DNA of 64,000 bases from Centroberyx gerrardi (GCF_048128805.1 NC_135998.1:29370992-29434991); one strand, 5' to 3'; shown: positions 35,032 to 50,825, counted from the first letter of the stretch. The notes: generated from the letters alone by a model not told the origin. Made by a program: numbers and translations.

Positions 35032-38000
35032 CGAACGTGTGCGTGCAGGCTGTTTTTACTCACAAAGCTCGCAAATGATGGCGATGCAGGCCCGGACCAT
35101 ACGATCTCGTTCGTGCAGCCCGTCGTTGCCCACGGCGATGAGGGAGTTGGTGACAGAGGAGGGGAAAAGCAGTGCATTCACAGTGATCATCTGTATGAGG
35201 CAGCAGAGACACACAGCGCAATGATAAACAGTGTCGGGCGTTACATGTTACTTTGCAAAACGTTAGAGTACTCAGACTACTTTTCTGTGGTAACAGGTAA
35301 CTTAACAGTTATCAGCAACACACTTGGCAGCACAAGCCATATTGCTACAGCATGATTTTGAAGTGGGTAATGCTTTTTAAGGTAAGTAACAAAGTTAACC
35401 AATTCGGGGTTTTTTTTTAAGTCATTTTCCCCAACACTGATGATAACATTTGAGTGACCAGCTGAGATTGGAAAAAAAATAAAAAATAAAAAATGAGACC
35501 AATACCACATTATCAGTTAAATGCAAGTTTATAAAAAGAGAAAAATATAAAAAGCTATAAAAAGTAAAGCGAGTTTTCAGATACAGAGTTTGTTAATTGC
35601 AGCTTGTCTTTAAATTTCACCCCCGATCTTTAATCTAGACTTTCAAAGAGTCAAAAATGCTTCATCTGTCAATCTAAGACTATGTTTCTGTACATTGGGA
35701 GATAAAAGCTCCATAATCTAAGATGGGGCCAAGTCATTTAGTGCCGTAAAAGTCATCAAAGAAATCTTAAAATCCAATCTACAATCAACACCAAAACAAC
35801 ATAAGGTAGCTAAAATGTTATATAATCACTCCTCTTGGCTCTATTTTAAGGCTTAGAATAGATGTTACTTAGTCTGTTCAGATCACGATACAGCCTTTCC
35901 AAACTGGCAAGAGCAATGTTGTTGTTAAGATGCTGTGCACTTTGATAAAGGTAATGATGTGTTAATGCACCTGGTCCATTTGTGATAGTAAGCAGCTATG
36001 TGAGTTCATGGAAAAAATATTTGTTGGCCATTTAAGCAAATCTCACCTTTCGCACCAGCCTGAGGGCCTGTGTCCTCTCCACCTCATTACTTTGCTGGAT
36101 ATCTATGCACCTGGGATTGAATCAAGGAGACATTGAAATTAAAAAGTGAATTGTGAAAGTGTTACAAATCAAAAAAACAACTTCCAGTGACATAAAAGAC
36201 TATTCATCCCTAACAAATAACCATCTCTTCCTCATCAAAAATTACTGTACATTCATGAGAACAAATGGATTTTTTTTTACATCCAAGATGCGCATAATGA
36301 ATAACCCATCATTCATTTTCAGCAATTCACACATTTTTTTAAGATATACCACCTCTTTACTACAGAAATGTGCCTCTCTAAATGCCTTACTCTCACCAAA
36401 TGCACAGTTATGAAGTTAATTTCAACATATCAATATTAGAAACAAAGAGTAAACTGAAGAAACAAATGATTCTGATGGAGAAACTGAGAAAACAAGACAA
36501 TGACTATTTTTCATCAGGACAGTATTGATAAATCTTTATAAATCTTCTTATACCTTTGGTACAGATCATATCTATCTAGTATTAATACTAGCCAGATGTG
36601 CAAAATCACTAAAATGAATGACATTTCTTCTTTTCTTATCATGTTTGCATTCAGGTTTACACCCAAGTCGCAGCTGGAGACCAAATTGCTAGGTGTTATA
36701 CATAGGGGCCCAGATTTACCTTTCGCCACACCACATTATCACCTATAGAGATTATATTATTACACTCACCTAGCAATCAAATAGTCCACCTGAAGCCGAA
36801 GCACCTTCTCTAATATACTGCTATCTCTGATCAGGTAACGTAGAGTTCGTAAGCCGGCTGCACGCACCTCCTTGGCCTCATTCAACAGCGCTAACCGGAG
36901 ACTTGGAGAGGAAAAAGGGGGAAAGCAGTCAATCATAATCAAGAGCTGAGTAGCCAAAGTAAGTCAGTGTAAAGAACTATTAATTATGAAGTAGTAGATA
37001 TGTCCAAACACTCACCAAATAATTATCTCTTCATACGTAAACCCAAGCTTCTCCTCGGAGTGGCCGACATGGCAGAGAAGCTATGGGAGAAAGATATACA
37101 TGAAGTGGCAACAAGTTAACATCTCATTACTCAGTGCCTGCTGCTCATTGATTTTTCCCACCAACCTTTATGAAGTTGTTCAGGTGACCGAGCTTGCGCA
37201 TGTTGGAGACTCCTTGCTGCTTTGCAACATTCTGAAGGATTTCACGAAGGTTGTCGGCAGGATCTGAAGGACGAAGAGCGAGTGAAGAACAGCAACACTT
37301 TCAGTCCTCACTAACACAGTTTCAAACGTTACATCTGGATATTTAGATAATGTGGAACAAAAGTAGAAAAAAAAAGATTTCAGATAGACACTGCCACAAA
37401 ATCTGCTGAAATGTATTGCTCATAAGATTCCCTCCAGTAAAAACACATGATTAGATATATTGTATAAATTCGACATATATACTGTTCAGGTTAGGCCAGT
37501 ATAAGCGCGTCAAAGATTCATTATTAACACGTGTCACCAGCAGCCAGGACATTAAACTGGAACAATAAACAAAGTCTGATATGAGGCCGAGTCTAAATAC
37601 TGGTACCCACAGCAGAGGAACTGTCAGACAAGTAAACAAGTCCACAGCCTCCCTGCTAGTGTGCAGCTATCCATCTCTGGACTAATCCAATAAATTGTAA
37701 TAATACTAATATGAATTTGGCAAATCTACTCATCTGAGTTAGTCCTTTCCAACAAGATATTACATTTTATCCTGCCAATTAAATCATGTAAATCATGTGA
37801 ATCCCATTGTAGAGGTGCACCAATACCATTTTGTTTTTCTTTTGTTTTTAAATAGAAAACGTTGAAAAAAATAATGTTAACACAGACTATCGTATTTTAA
37901 AAGATGTAATTAAATGACACCATCCAATTTTGCAGTTATACCATGGTCTGTTAGAATAGTGAGGGAACAACATTTCCGATGCATAAGATTGATGATGATG

Positions 38001-40456
38001 ATGAGTTTTGCTCCATAATCATTATCATGAAACATCATTCTGCTAGAAAAGTTTTTGGTGTCTGTGATGAATCCGTCATCGTTCTCTCTTTCCATTTTGG
38101 GCAATGCTATTCTAGGCCTCGGTAAAATAATTCAGCATAGAGTTAAATAGTTCAAAGTGCTCCTGAGCAGATTACTGTGATTGAACAGGGACACTCTGTC
38201 CCTGTAATGAGGACGCTGTCACATCTGCTTCTATGCCTCCGTGCAGAACTTTGATGTTTTCACTGCTGTTACAGACAGTAGTCTGCAACAAACAGGGAAG
38301 TGATGAATGATCACTGAAAACGTCATTCCTTTCTGATTGTCGCGGCTCGCTGCTTTCTAGGCGATCTAAACAGCATAATAATAGATGAACCACTGAGGAC
38401 CTGAGAAAAATAACAAGGAAAAACTAGACTAAGTACACTGTGCTGAAAGAAAACTGAATCATCCACAGTAGGACCCTTGCATTAATCTATATGTGTTGAT
38501 GTCAATGAATTTCAATATATCGTCCCATCCCTAGTTATTTGCACACTTTTGTACTACTCGTGTATACAGTGGTATTGACTATGTTGATGTTGAAGTGTTC
38601 ACAGCAACAATTCAAATTCATATTCACTACTGGACATGACAGATTAATAACTTATAATTATAAGACCATCCACATTAGGCTATTTCATGATGTGAACCTG
38701 CCAGAAATTCAGTCTGGGTTAGTGTAGCATTAGTTTTCTATGAGGTTTGTGATTGTTACAGCTATTCACTTGGGGGAAAACATCAAAACTTTTTTTTATT
38801 TGTACCATTGTACTATTTACAATCCCTCTTTGTGTTTGTTGCCTCCTCCTCAGTCCCAACCAGTCCATAGCTTCACTCCCACTGTTCAACTTGCTTAACT
38901 CCTGCCCATATTTCTCTTTTAATCAGAGGAGAAAGTCATGAGCTGACAGCCATTTCATGCAGAAGTAACATTACATGACAGTGTCTGTGCGGGAGAAGAA
39001 CATATACCAGAAGAATGAGGAAGATTAGAGTGTTGCTTTGCGGGAACACTAAATAACTTCATGTTGAACAGCATTGACACTGAGAAAGATCAGATGCCGC
39101 TGTAAACACATTCTTTAATTCACTGTTAAAGAGAATCTGGTGTTTGATGCCTAGTGTTTAGGACGTGTCGTTGTCGTTGACTAAACACAGCATTGTTATT
39201 GCAGCTCAGTGTGGAATAAAACAGCCTCGCCTGCAGCAAGCCTCCCGTACAAAAATTCCTTTACTGGAAGTTGCGTCAAGCCACCCAGAGTTAGCCCGAA
39301 CATGACCAGAAGTACGACTGATTTGCCTTCAAAATAAAAGCCTATAATTTGGCATTTTCGCCAATTATTTTATACACTTTGATGCACTTTCCCCCTTTAT
39401 TTTAGGGCACAGGGTCAGCCAGCTCAAATCAATGTAATCGGTGGAATCATTAAATTAAGTATGGATTGATATTATGGCTACAAAACAAATAATAACAAAT
39501 ATACTGTTGCATTACAGTGCATGGTATTTCCTGATGAAACAGTGTCTTATGGGCATAGTAAATTTAAGGCTACAACAATACATGATAGCTTAGACACAAA
39601 AAAGGATGTCTACTGATTATGTTTTTTTCCTATGTTGTCAGTAATTGTCAGAGTTGCAGTGGAGATTAAACCAACCTTAACAGTTACACCCACCTTTGTA
39701 TTTGCAGAATACATCTTAAACACTGTTTCAGGATGAAATTAATCTTAATGGTGTAAATTCAAAATAGTTACTCTTATGATGACCACTAACTCGAGGTCAT
39801 GGTTTACCTTACTTTTTGTTTACCACTACATCATGTTTTGACTAGTGCCACATACATAAATCATTTAATTATTATACGATATTAAAAAAAAAAATTAAAA
39901 GTCAATAAGGGTTTTAGTTTGAAAGTTCTGACCGGATGTTTTATGTTTGATTTTGTCTAGCTTGACACTGCTGACTCTGAGACTGTATGTCTGGTAAAAT
40001 GCAGGCTAAACATGCGGGATACAGGCAGTGTGCAACTGAGTTGGCAGAGCAAAGCCAGACCATTTTCGCACTCAGTTTGGACATAACATCCAGAAAACTA
40101 TGTAAACCACAAACAGCACGATGTAAATGAACTGTAAGGTAACCACAAAGTGTGTGAATGATGATGCCTAGTGGGGATGCTGAGTCCGGTCTGTCACCAA
40201 CCTCACCATAACAACGTTAGCTGTAACCTACCTCTGGACAGATCCAACGGTACGTTCTCCTCCCCGCTGTCATTCCGACCTGTCAGCACAAACAGCATGA
40301 ATGAGGTCAACTGGACAAAATGCCGACACAATGTCAATGTCGGAGACAATTTCATATTTATCTCGCGGGTTGTGTGGTCAAGGCGCGCGGGCGAAAATCT
40401 GTCTCACCTCGCATCCGACTGCTCCGAGACGGACGGCCTCGGATGCTGACCGCCAT
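21212..40456 (-). CDS. rictor: Rapamycin-insensitive companion of mTOR
   Basis: Defining scaffold subunit of mTORC2, which phosphorylates AKT, SGK and PKC. 38 coding exons from 5': 40408-40456, 40232-40279, 37166-37263, 37016-37080, 36770-36901, 36047-36110, 35064-35190, 34756-34925, 34594-34661, 34435-34502, 34122-34204, 33764-33851, 33542-33632, 33344-33410, 33168-33248, 32977-33077, 32715-32881, 31775-31877, 31413-31459, 31041-31176, 30451-30650, 30232-30358, 29850-30006, 29651-29727, 29479-29557, 29270-29379, 28624-28711, 27764-27856, 27502-27608, 27163-27401, 25945-27049, 24919-25096, 24745-24829, 24435-24629, 24152-24310, 23904-24027, 23669-23807, 21212-21286. Total 5190 nt, an exact multiple of three (1729 aa; human 1708). 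The N-terminal helical-repeat half and the C-terminal DDICLYSEVS..FIQELFQDV block are strongly conserved. The Ser-rich exon 25945-27049 carries RxRxxT ending at Thr1128, equivalent to human Thr1135. Intron 26 is GC-AG. The extreme C-terminus differs from human. Confidence 0.96.
21601..21880 (+). mobile_element. Fragment of CAGTGTTGCCAAC-ended element nested in hAT
   Basis: It begins CAGTGTTGCCAAC and matches the left half of the complete copy at 52143-52943 (TTTGTTGCTAG, CGACTTTTCAGACCCCC, AATCCAGAGAGGTCTGA). The right terminus is missing, so it is truncated or diverged. Confidence 0.65.
22161..22219. repeat. (CA)n microsatellite
   Basis: About 29 CA units with one early ATA interruption, inside the hAT-type element of the last rictor intron. 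Confidence 0.95.
25195..25311. mobile_element. Short hAT-like MITE remnant
   Basis: It begins CAGTGATTCTCAATC and ends GACTGAGACCCACTG, inverted ends of the hAT type, flanked by a decayed 8-bp duplication (CCTTATAG / CCTCATAT). It lies in the rictor intron between exons 25945-27049 and 24919-25096. Confidence 0.55.
25465..25590 (+). mobile_element. tRNA-derived SINE remnant
   Basis: GTGGG-TTTGAAT-CCCAC (about 25501-25517) looks like a tRNA T-arm with B box. It is followed by CATGGGCTCTTTCCCATCTTGCTCT and a TCTAATAAAG tail, a layout seen in fish tRNA SINEs. The left part is too decayed to place an A box. Confidence 0.4.
28040..28120 (-). mobile_element. Probable LINE 3'-tail fragment (RTE/Rex3-like)
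   Basis: AGATAAGAT repeats followed by CACTTTATTGATCCCCTGGGGG and AAATTCAGGTG is the kind of 3' end seen in fish RTE-type LINEs. Only this short piece is present. Orientation is inferred from the tail repeat and may be wrong. Confidence 0.35.
30716..30776. repeat. (GA)n microsatellite
   Basis: About 30 GA units. On the rictor sense strand it is a (TC)n tract about 65 bp upstream of the acceptor of the exon at 30451-30650. Confidence 0.95.
32178..32225. repeat. (CA)n microsatellite
   Basis: A pure CA run in the rictor intron between exons 32715-32881 and 31775-31877; a second shorter CA run lies at about 32455-32478. Confidence 0.95.
35000..35030. repeat. (GT)n microsatellite
   Basis: GT repeat in the rictor intron between exons 35064-35190 and 34756-34925, about 34 bp from the donor of the former. 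Confidence 0.9.
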
Positions 40457-40460
40457 CTTT
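40450..40460 (-). promoter_or_regulatory. YY1-type site over the rictor start codon
   Basis: On the minus strand AAAGATGGCGG, containing the ATG, matches the YY1 consensus found just downstream of many housekeeping promoters. In-frame use of this ATG as the start agrees with the rictor N-terminal peptide. Confidence 0.45.
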
Positions 40461-40493
40461 ACAGAACCCGCACTGACTGAGCGGACCGATACT

Positions 40494-40502
40494 ATCGCGA
40501 GA
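40494..40502 (-). promoter_or_regulatory. TCTCGCGA promoter element upstream of rictor
   Basis: On the minus strand TCTCGCGAT, 38 bp upstream of the start codon, matches 8 of 10 bases of the TCTCGCGAGA element of TATA-less vertebrate promoters. Together with the YY1-type site it suggests a broad housekeeping promoter. Binding is not shown. Confidence 0.4.
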
Positions 40503-40888
40503 ATCGAGCTGCTACCCTCTCAGCCTCATCTTCATCAGTACCCGGTCCTATAAAACTACAAACAGCAGTGACTGTAGTAGGCCTGCCTACCAGCTGTGTG
40601 CTCAGTGAAGCAGTGGGAAATAAAAAGGTGGGAACACTGTGACCTCCAGTCTGTCATAAGACATCACAACCATCTTCATAGGCTGAACAGAAATCAATTA
40701 CCTTTTCAGAATGGGCACATGCCATACCTTAGGCCTGGTGACTCCAAATCTAATCTTGCTGCTTTTATGATTTTAATGAAGAGCAAAGATCAAGACAAAA
40801 CGGCAAAAAAAAATATTACAAAAAAATCACATCACAGGAACATTCAGGACCAATGTTCCATCTGAGCTGATAGTTTGGTGACCTAGGC

Positions 40889-41213
40889 CAGTGATTCTCA
40901 ACCTTTTTCATATCAAGAACCCCTAATGTAGTCCACATTAGGGCCACGGACCCCCATTAGATGAGATTTTGTCTCTCGGACCCACATCTGAGAATATTTT
41001 TATTGTCAGATATGATTTTGTCCAGAATTCCATGACTATCTGTATTGTAGGTAGAAAGATAAGAAGAATAAGTAATTCTACATTCTCTAATTGTGTTAAC
41101 TTCTTGTAAATTAAGTAATGCTGAAGTTTAACAATTCATCAATTTGCTGGGGACCCCCTGGAACCACCTCAAGGACCCCTGGTGGTCCCCGGACCCCACG
41201 TTGAGAACCACTG
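40889..41213. mobile_element. hAT-type MITE with perfect 8-bp target duplication
   Basis: A 325-bp element from CAGTGATTCTCAACC to GGTTGAGAACCACTG-type ends (..CACGTTGAGAACCACTG), flanked by exact ACCTAGGC (40881-40888 and 41214-41221). It has no ORF. It is the clean relative of the split copy at 12892-13919 and lies about 430 bp upstream of the rictor start. Confidence 0.9.
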
Positions 41214-41593
41214 ACCTAGGCTACGTCCTATAATTTATCACACTGACCAAATAATGATCTTGTAAATTATCAGTCATGGCTCAAATTTGTCACCAGAGAT
41301 GTAGTCTAAATACGCCGGTTTGAATGTTTTGGTGGCAAATGATATTAAATGCAGAGACTTTGTCATATAGAGATTACTGAATATTAACTTTGCTTGAGTT
41401 ACTCGGACAAAACTGTCAAACATCTGATATCAAATGCAAACACATGTATTAGGCAAACTATTTATTTACTGTTCTCTAGAAAATTTATCTGTGATCATGT
41501 AGTCACACATCATGTGATAGATTGTGTTACTCTGCAGTGCTGCAGATGGCATCACACAAATGCCCACATCATTCTGACATATATATATATCCA

Positions 41594-41626
<33 letters not shown>

Positions 41627-42209
41627 CAGCAAATATGTGTGCTATATTTGTGTACAGTTTAAAGTCTTGTAGTGTGTGTACAAGACTTTCAAAATCTGAA
41701 GGGACAATCCATCTTAAAACATAATGTCATTCCTATGATGGAGGATTTAGACTAATGACACCAAGAGTGATTTTCTTGGGCTACGGTACATCGTGTGGTT
41801 TAGAACTGTCAAAAGTTATTTGGGAGTAGAAATTAAAGAATAATTTTGAGTCCAAAAAGCTTCAATTCATTGTCTTTGTAGCAGCTCCATGTTTTATAAA
41901 TAGACAAAAGTCTCAAAGACATTTGTTCATTAAACACTCTTGATAAGTGTGTGTATTTTCTGCATTAGCCACATTGTGTAGAGGAGAGAGTCCATGTCTC
42001 TCAAGAGCTTTTCCACTAATGACAACTTTACTTTCCCTCTCAGCCTCCATGCATGTGAGGATCATTGACAAAGTGAAATTGCAGGGCATCACTAATACAG
42101 TGCAAGAGTACATCAACTTATCTTATTCTTTGACAGTTTGTCACATCAAAGGCCTTCTTATTTCTGATACAGATACTTCAAACACAACCTGATCTCAAAC
42201 AAATACGTG

Positions 42210-42322
42210 AAACTCTGAAACACAGATTTACGTGCTGTTGTCACAGAATCCAATTCATGGTGGAGGAATGTAATTTTCACATAGTTTGTGTCCACAGCAC
42301 GTAAATCTGTGTTTCAGAGTTT
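42210..42322. repeat. 28-bp perfect inverted repeat (hairpin)
   Basis: Arms 42210-42237 and 42295-42322 are exact reverse complements (left arm begins AAACTCTGAAACACAG and ends TTTACGTGCTG), with a 57-bp loop. I do not know a function. It may be part of a dispersed fish repeat. Confidence 0.85.
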
Positions 42323-43255
42323 GTGCTCATTTCACACATTTTGATGAGATCATGTTGTTCAAACCATATGAGCTATGTTGGATTTCACCTTTCACATTTG
42401 CACAGACATTTCTCAATATGCTACAGCATGAACACTACAGCATGAACACACAACACAGTACGCTCTACACTGACAAGTGACAAGGGAGTTTCTACATCTT
42501 CATCATCATCTTCATCACCGTGTGGCTTCAGAGTCACTGAGAACTTGTGATTAGCCAGTCGTTAACCAGTCACACCTGGGGGGGGGGGGGGGGGGTGATT
42601 CATTTTACCACTAACATATGTCATCGTTTTTTCTCCTGAATCTCTAGAAAAAAACATTTGTTTCCTGAGTGTAATATTCTATTCAATTCCATTCTATATT
42701 CTATTGTATTCTGGGTGGTGGGATAAAAAGAGAAGACTATCTCCTTCAGTAAAGTGGTCAGGAATTAACTTCAGGGCAAAACAGAAGAAAATCAATCCCC
42801 TGAAGAAATATCACGTTATTTCAGCAATATTATGGACAATGGATTAAGCATCTGAACATGAACAACGCATTATTTCACCAAGACAGATTCTTTGCAGCTA
42901 CATGACAAAAATGAGAGACCGTCTTTGTGAATGATGTTTGGTTAAACTCCTTCTGGAAATGACAAACATTGACCAAGAGGCAAGTCGCCCCTGCAAGAGC
43001 CACAAGGAACCACAAGATGGCACTACCGTCTCTTCTGTTATTGTTATTTACTCCTGTTGTGGTTTTGCTTTTCACATTTGGACGTGGATCATTCATTTTG
43101 CACACAAATGATTATTATTATTTCATTCTAAATAAACCCTCAGATATGAAGTGCACAGGAAGACCCAAAACACACAATACAGGCTGGTGTGGTTTCTAGT
43201 TCAAGTGTTTCTGGAGTCTCTGGAAGATGTTGATTGCCCCGGGTGTGATTCTTTT

Positions 43256-43800
43256 AATTTCATTTCATTTCATTTATTTATTTTTGAACAGGGACAGTGC
43301 ACATTAATTGACCCTGGTGAATGTGCCAGTGTTAGCCAACTGGCTGAGTTTCAACTGTAGTCCCTGTGGCCAGATGTTATTAGCTAGAAACTGAAGTTAA
43401 AAGTACATATAAAAACACAATATGCAATCATTTGTACGGATGTAGATACAGTACAGATAGACAAACAGAACAAATATGAGGCAGTCTGACAAACACACAA
43501 ACTGGCACACCACCAACAAGTAAGCAACATGTAAGAGCAGGCAGCATTTTACATGCAAGACAAGCCAAAGCACCGTAACACCATAATAGGTGTTGGGCCT
43601 CAAAAAGGGTTAGGATTCATGTTGACAAACTTGATAAGAAATGAGCCATTTATTTAGACTACGTTTACATATGTTGTAGGTTTTATGATTGCATATGTGT
43701 AGTGGCAGGGTATTCCAAAGACGTGCGGCTCTCACTGAGAAAGCTGACTGACCAAAATAGCTTTTTCTGAATGGAATGATACAGTCTCGTCTCAATGTAG
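43256..43800 (-). mobile_element. 3' fragment of an L2/CR1-like LINE
   Basis: The minus-strand frame 43795-43610 encodes the end of a LINE reverse-transcriptase protein (IPFRKSYFGQSAFSVRAARL then LWNTLPLHI..FKRSLNKWL). A 3' UTR with GCACTGTCCCTGTTC-type sequence follows, then an ATTT-repeat tail at 43256-43282. The element is 5'-truncated. Such fragments are typical of dead-on-arrival LINE copies. Confidence 0.75.
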
Positions 43801-44229
43801 ATAGTAGCCTAGATCTAGATCTTTCTGTTCTATTGTCCCAGGTGTGATCCTTTTCTGTTCTATTCTATGGTATTTTTGGGAGGCAGGGCAAGAAGAGACA
43901 GTTTTCTCTTGCAAAGTGCTCTAAGGCTCAAACTCCAGGCAGCTTTGACTCTTTAGAGACAAAATCAAGCCCAAACATTTTGTTGAGTTGCAGCAGCACA
44001 AAATTGAATCTTATTTCATGGCAGCGGCAACACTACTTAACCAGTAAATGTGCTCTTATCTTCAGAAATTCACTCAAGGCACAAACTGTGTGCACAAAGT
44101 CAGTTTTCCATTCATTATCAAGGGATCAGCTCCAGCAAATGTCTCCATCATTTTCAGCCTAGAAACGCCCAGCACTGAACGAGGCCAAGTTGCTCCTGCA
44201 AGATCTACCAGCAGCCACTAGATGGCGCT

Positions 44230-44880
44230 GCTGTTCCTCTGCTTGCTTCTTCCATGTCGTCCTACTGTGGGCTATGAAGTTGGATTTGCATTTGACAAGT
44301 GCAAGTGTTTGATAGGTTCCCTTCTCGATAGGTTAGATGATTTTCACATAAACTGTTTCATTTAAAACGTTGCTTATTATTCAATTGCACATTGAAATTA
44401 TTTCTCATTTAAACCTGCAATAAGCGATATCAGACCTTATAACCAATCCTGAAACTAACGTGTGCTATTCGGAGATTTCATTGAGACATAATGATATAAA
44501 CTGTGTTAGATTATGGACGTGAGACTGTAACTATATTTGACACAGTAACTGTGATTAACGGTTTATGCCTATAGGACAAAGGAGGCCTTCCACAAACAAA
44601 AAAAGAACCAGAAAGTAGCACAATATTTTCCACAAAGGGTTAATTGATGTAGCTGAAAGTAGGTAGGTCTGCTTCAAAACTTTACATTACTTTCCATCGA
44701 AATAAGGATTAGTTTCAACCAAGCAACAGTATAAATCAAAGGTGCGTTCAAATCACGCTCATAATTCCTGTAAAGAATATATATATATATATTTTGGAGA
44801 AAATCCATAACAGGCTCCTAAGGTTCAAAAAAGAAAGAAGAAAGAAAGTAGTTTTGGTTTCATTTGTGTCTGTGTTTTAT
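44230..44880 (-). repeat. Dispersed repeat, copy 2 (inverted partner at 8415-9190)
   Basis: It shares GTCTGCTTCAAAACTTTACA, TTACTTTCCATCGAAATAAGG, GGTGCGTTCAAATCACGCT and AACAGGCTCCTA with the complement of the 8.4-9.2 kb copy. The limits are approximate. Confidence 0.55.
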
Positions 44881-45137
44881 ACACTTTCAATGTAAATATG
44901 GCATGTGTAGACTAATCCTATCTAAGACAGAGAAATGCTACTCACAGCGCTAACGAAAAATCCCATATATTCCTATATTAACTCACAGACCTTGTCGTAA
45001 TTTATGATATTTTCCATCCCCTATAGTATTAGCCTACTGATAATATCCCTAAAGTTGTAGGCCTACTAAATTAGAGAAATGTTTTTCACGAGTTTAAAAG
45101 TCAATAGGGTAGGCTATGATATTCCAATAGAGACCTA

Positions 45138-45176
<39 letters not shown>

Positions 45177-45658
45177 CCTATTCAATAATTTATGACATTG
45201 ACCAAGTGGTCTAACAATCTCTTGTCAGTCATCAGTCATTGCTCCACTTTTCCCCAGAAATGTATTTTCCATCTAAGCAGGTTTGGAGGATTTGGTGGCA
45301 AATTATATCAGATGGATTTTCCATATAGGCTCTACCTGCACAACTCTAGAGACAAGTCACTGTAATATTCCTATTGAGACCAATAGAGTGTCCGTGGTAG
45401 TCCATACTGAGCTGTATTGTTCTTTATAGTAGGCTATTGCTTATCTTTTATAGTAATCACTATGATATTCCTATAATATTTCTCATAGTTGTATAGTATT
45501 CTTATGTCATTTACTATAGGTCTTTATCATAGTGTTCGGAACCAGCCGCACCACTATACCGTCATAAATGGCTCAGTTCTTTTCAGTTTAGGTTTTCATT
45601 GCAGCGTTCAGTAGCGAGCAGAGAAATGACACATCAAGTGATTTTATAGACGACCACC

Positions 45659-49596
<3,938 letters not shown>

Positions 49597-50219
49597 GTAA
49601 GTACCATGAGCACATCAAGGTGAATGGCTTTGTGGTGAGCTGCTATTGTATAACAAAGATGAGTGTGTGCAAGCCATGTTTCCTAAAAGATATCATAGAA
49701 TTGTTCATTGTAGACCAGCAGAGTTTATGCTAGGGAGAGGAGAAGGGGAGAGAGTCTGTGCATGAGAACATGATGCCCAGTGTACATGAGGCACTGTTGC
49801 TGAAAATGCTCCAATGCCAGTTTGAACGATAGGAGCTCCAGCTAGTTTATAGGCTTTCTGCTCTGCTGTCCAAACATCATTATTGCACTGCTTTGGAGAA
49901 CCACTCTCAGTCTCAGGGAGGTGTGCATGGGATAAGCAGGAAACAGCTCTGAGCATATAGCATTGGAATACACTGCAGCAAGGCCGTAGCCATGGAGTCG
50001 ACATTGGGGGGGACCAAATCTGCCGGGGGGTCTGCCGGGGGGTCTGCCCCCCCCCCACAAGAAAAAAATCAAAATTTGAAAACTAATTTCCTGCCATTCT
50101 AAAATATTTAAAAATTCACTAATACATGGGATGAACTTTTTATTTATTTTTTACAATAATGTCTAATACTGTATTGTATTACATTGCTCTGTTTTTTCTT
50201 TTTTACCTTTTCTTGTTTC

Positions 50220-50560
50220 ATTGAATCTCTCCTTGCTGAATTGCTTTCCTCTCATTTTCTCCTCTCGTCCTATTTTCTCCTCTCCAGCCCTCTCTCCTCT
50301 GGTCCTATATTCTCCTCTCCTCTCCAGTCATCTCTTCTCCTCCCCTCTCCTTTCCTCTGCTGTCTTCTCCTCTCCTCTCCAGGTCTCTCCTCCTCTCCCC
50401 TGCTCTCTAGTCATCTCTTCTCCTCTCCTCTCCTTTCCTCAGCTCTTCTCTCCTCTTCAGGTCTCTCCTCTTCTCTGCTCTCCAGTCATCTCTCCCTCTC
50501 TCTCCCTGCCCTGTCGGCATCCTCATGCTCTCTCTCTCCCTCTCTCTCTTTACTCTGAAC
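50220..50560. repeat. CT-rich low-complexity tract
   Basis: About 340 bp of almost pure pyrimidine on the + strand, built from irregular TCTCCTCTCCAG/TCATCTCT units. It gives rise to artefactual long Ser/Leu frames. It could adopt triplex structure in vitro, but that is inference. Confidence 0.9.
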
Positions 50561-50774
50561 GCACCAGAGTGAACATGAAAGAAATATTATCAGTAAACAA
50601 GTGGTGTTTCTTGCCATGATGTTCAGGAATGGATTACTAACCATTTCTGATCTGAATGGCAATGATTATGATATCAAGAAACATTGACTCATCTCTTGTA
50701 CTACTGTATACTTCTATCATCTGACTGGTACTCATTTTCTCACTCCTCTCAACTTACTTTTCTTCTTTTCTGAG

Positions 50775-50825
50775 GCTGCCCAAAAAACTGACGAATGTCA
50801 CTGCCACCCTTCCTCTTGCTCATGA
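50775..50825 (+). other. Candidate terminal exon for dyrk-like inside a hAT element
   Basis: A pyrimidine-rich tract ends in TGAG|GCTGCC; in phase 0 the exon reads AAQKTDECHCHPSSCS and stops, and AATAAA follows at 50856-50861. It lies inside the transposable element 49979-51705, so use would be an exonisation. The other frame here (LPKKLTNV..) is also open. It is only a candidate; alternatives are read-through to 49623 or an exon farther right (for example from 53728). Confidence 0.2.

Larger units (their letters stand above)
41222..45658. other. Repeat-rich intergenic region between rictor and dyrk-like
   Basis: It contains a segment at about 41225-41400 that resembles 45170-45340 (ATAATTTAT.ACA.TGACCAA; GGTGGCAAAT), a (GATA)n at about 41598-41626, an inverted repeat at 42210-42322, an 18-G run at 42578-42595, a LINE 3' fragment at 43256-43800, two related stretches near 42700-43090 and 43840-44240, and (GT)n at about 45138-45174. 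No gene was seen. Confidence 0.6.

Noticed and set aside
50184-50619. Overlapping ORFs of 124 and 132 codons, Ser/Leu-rich
   Set aside because: They are produced by the CT-rich low-complexity tract inside a hAT-type element; no domain or splice support.
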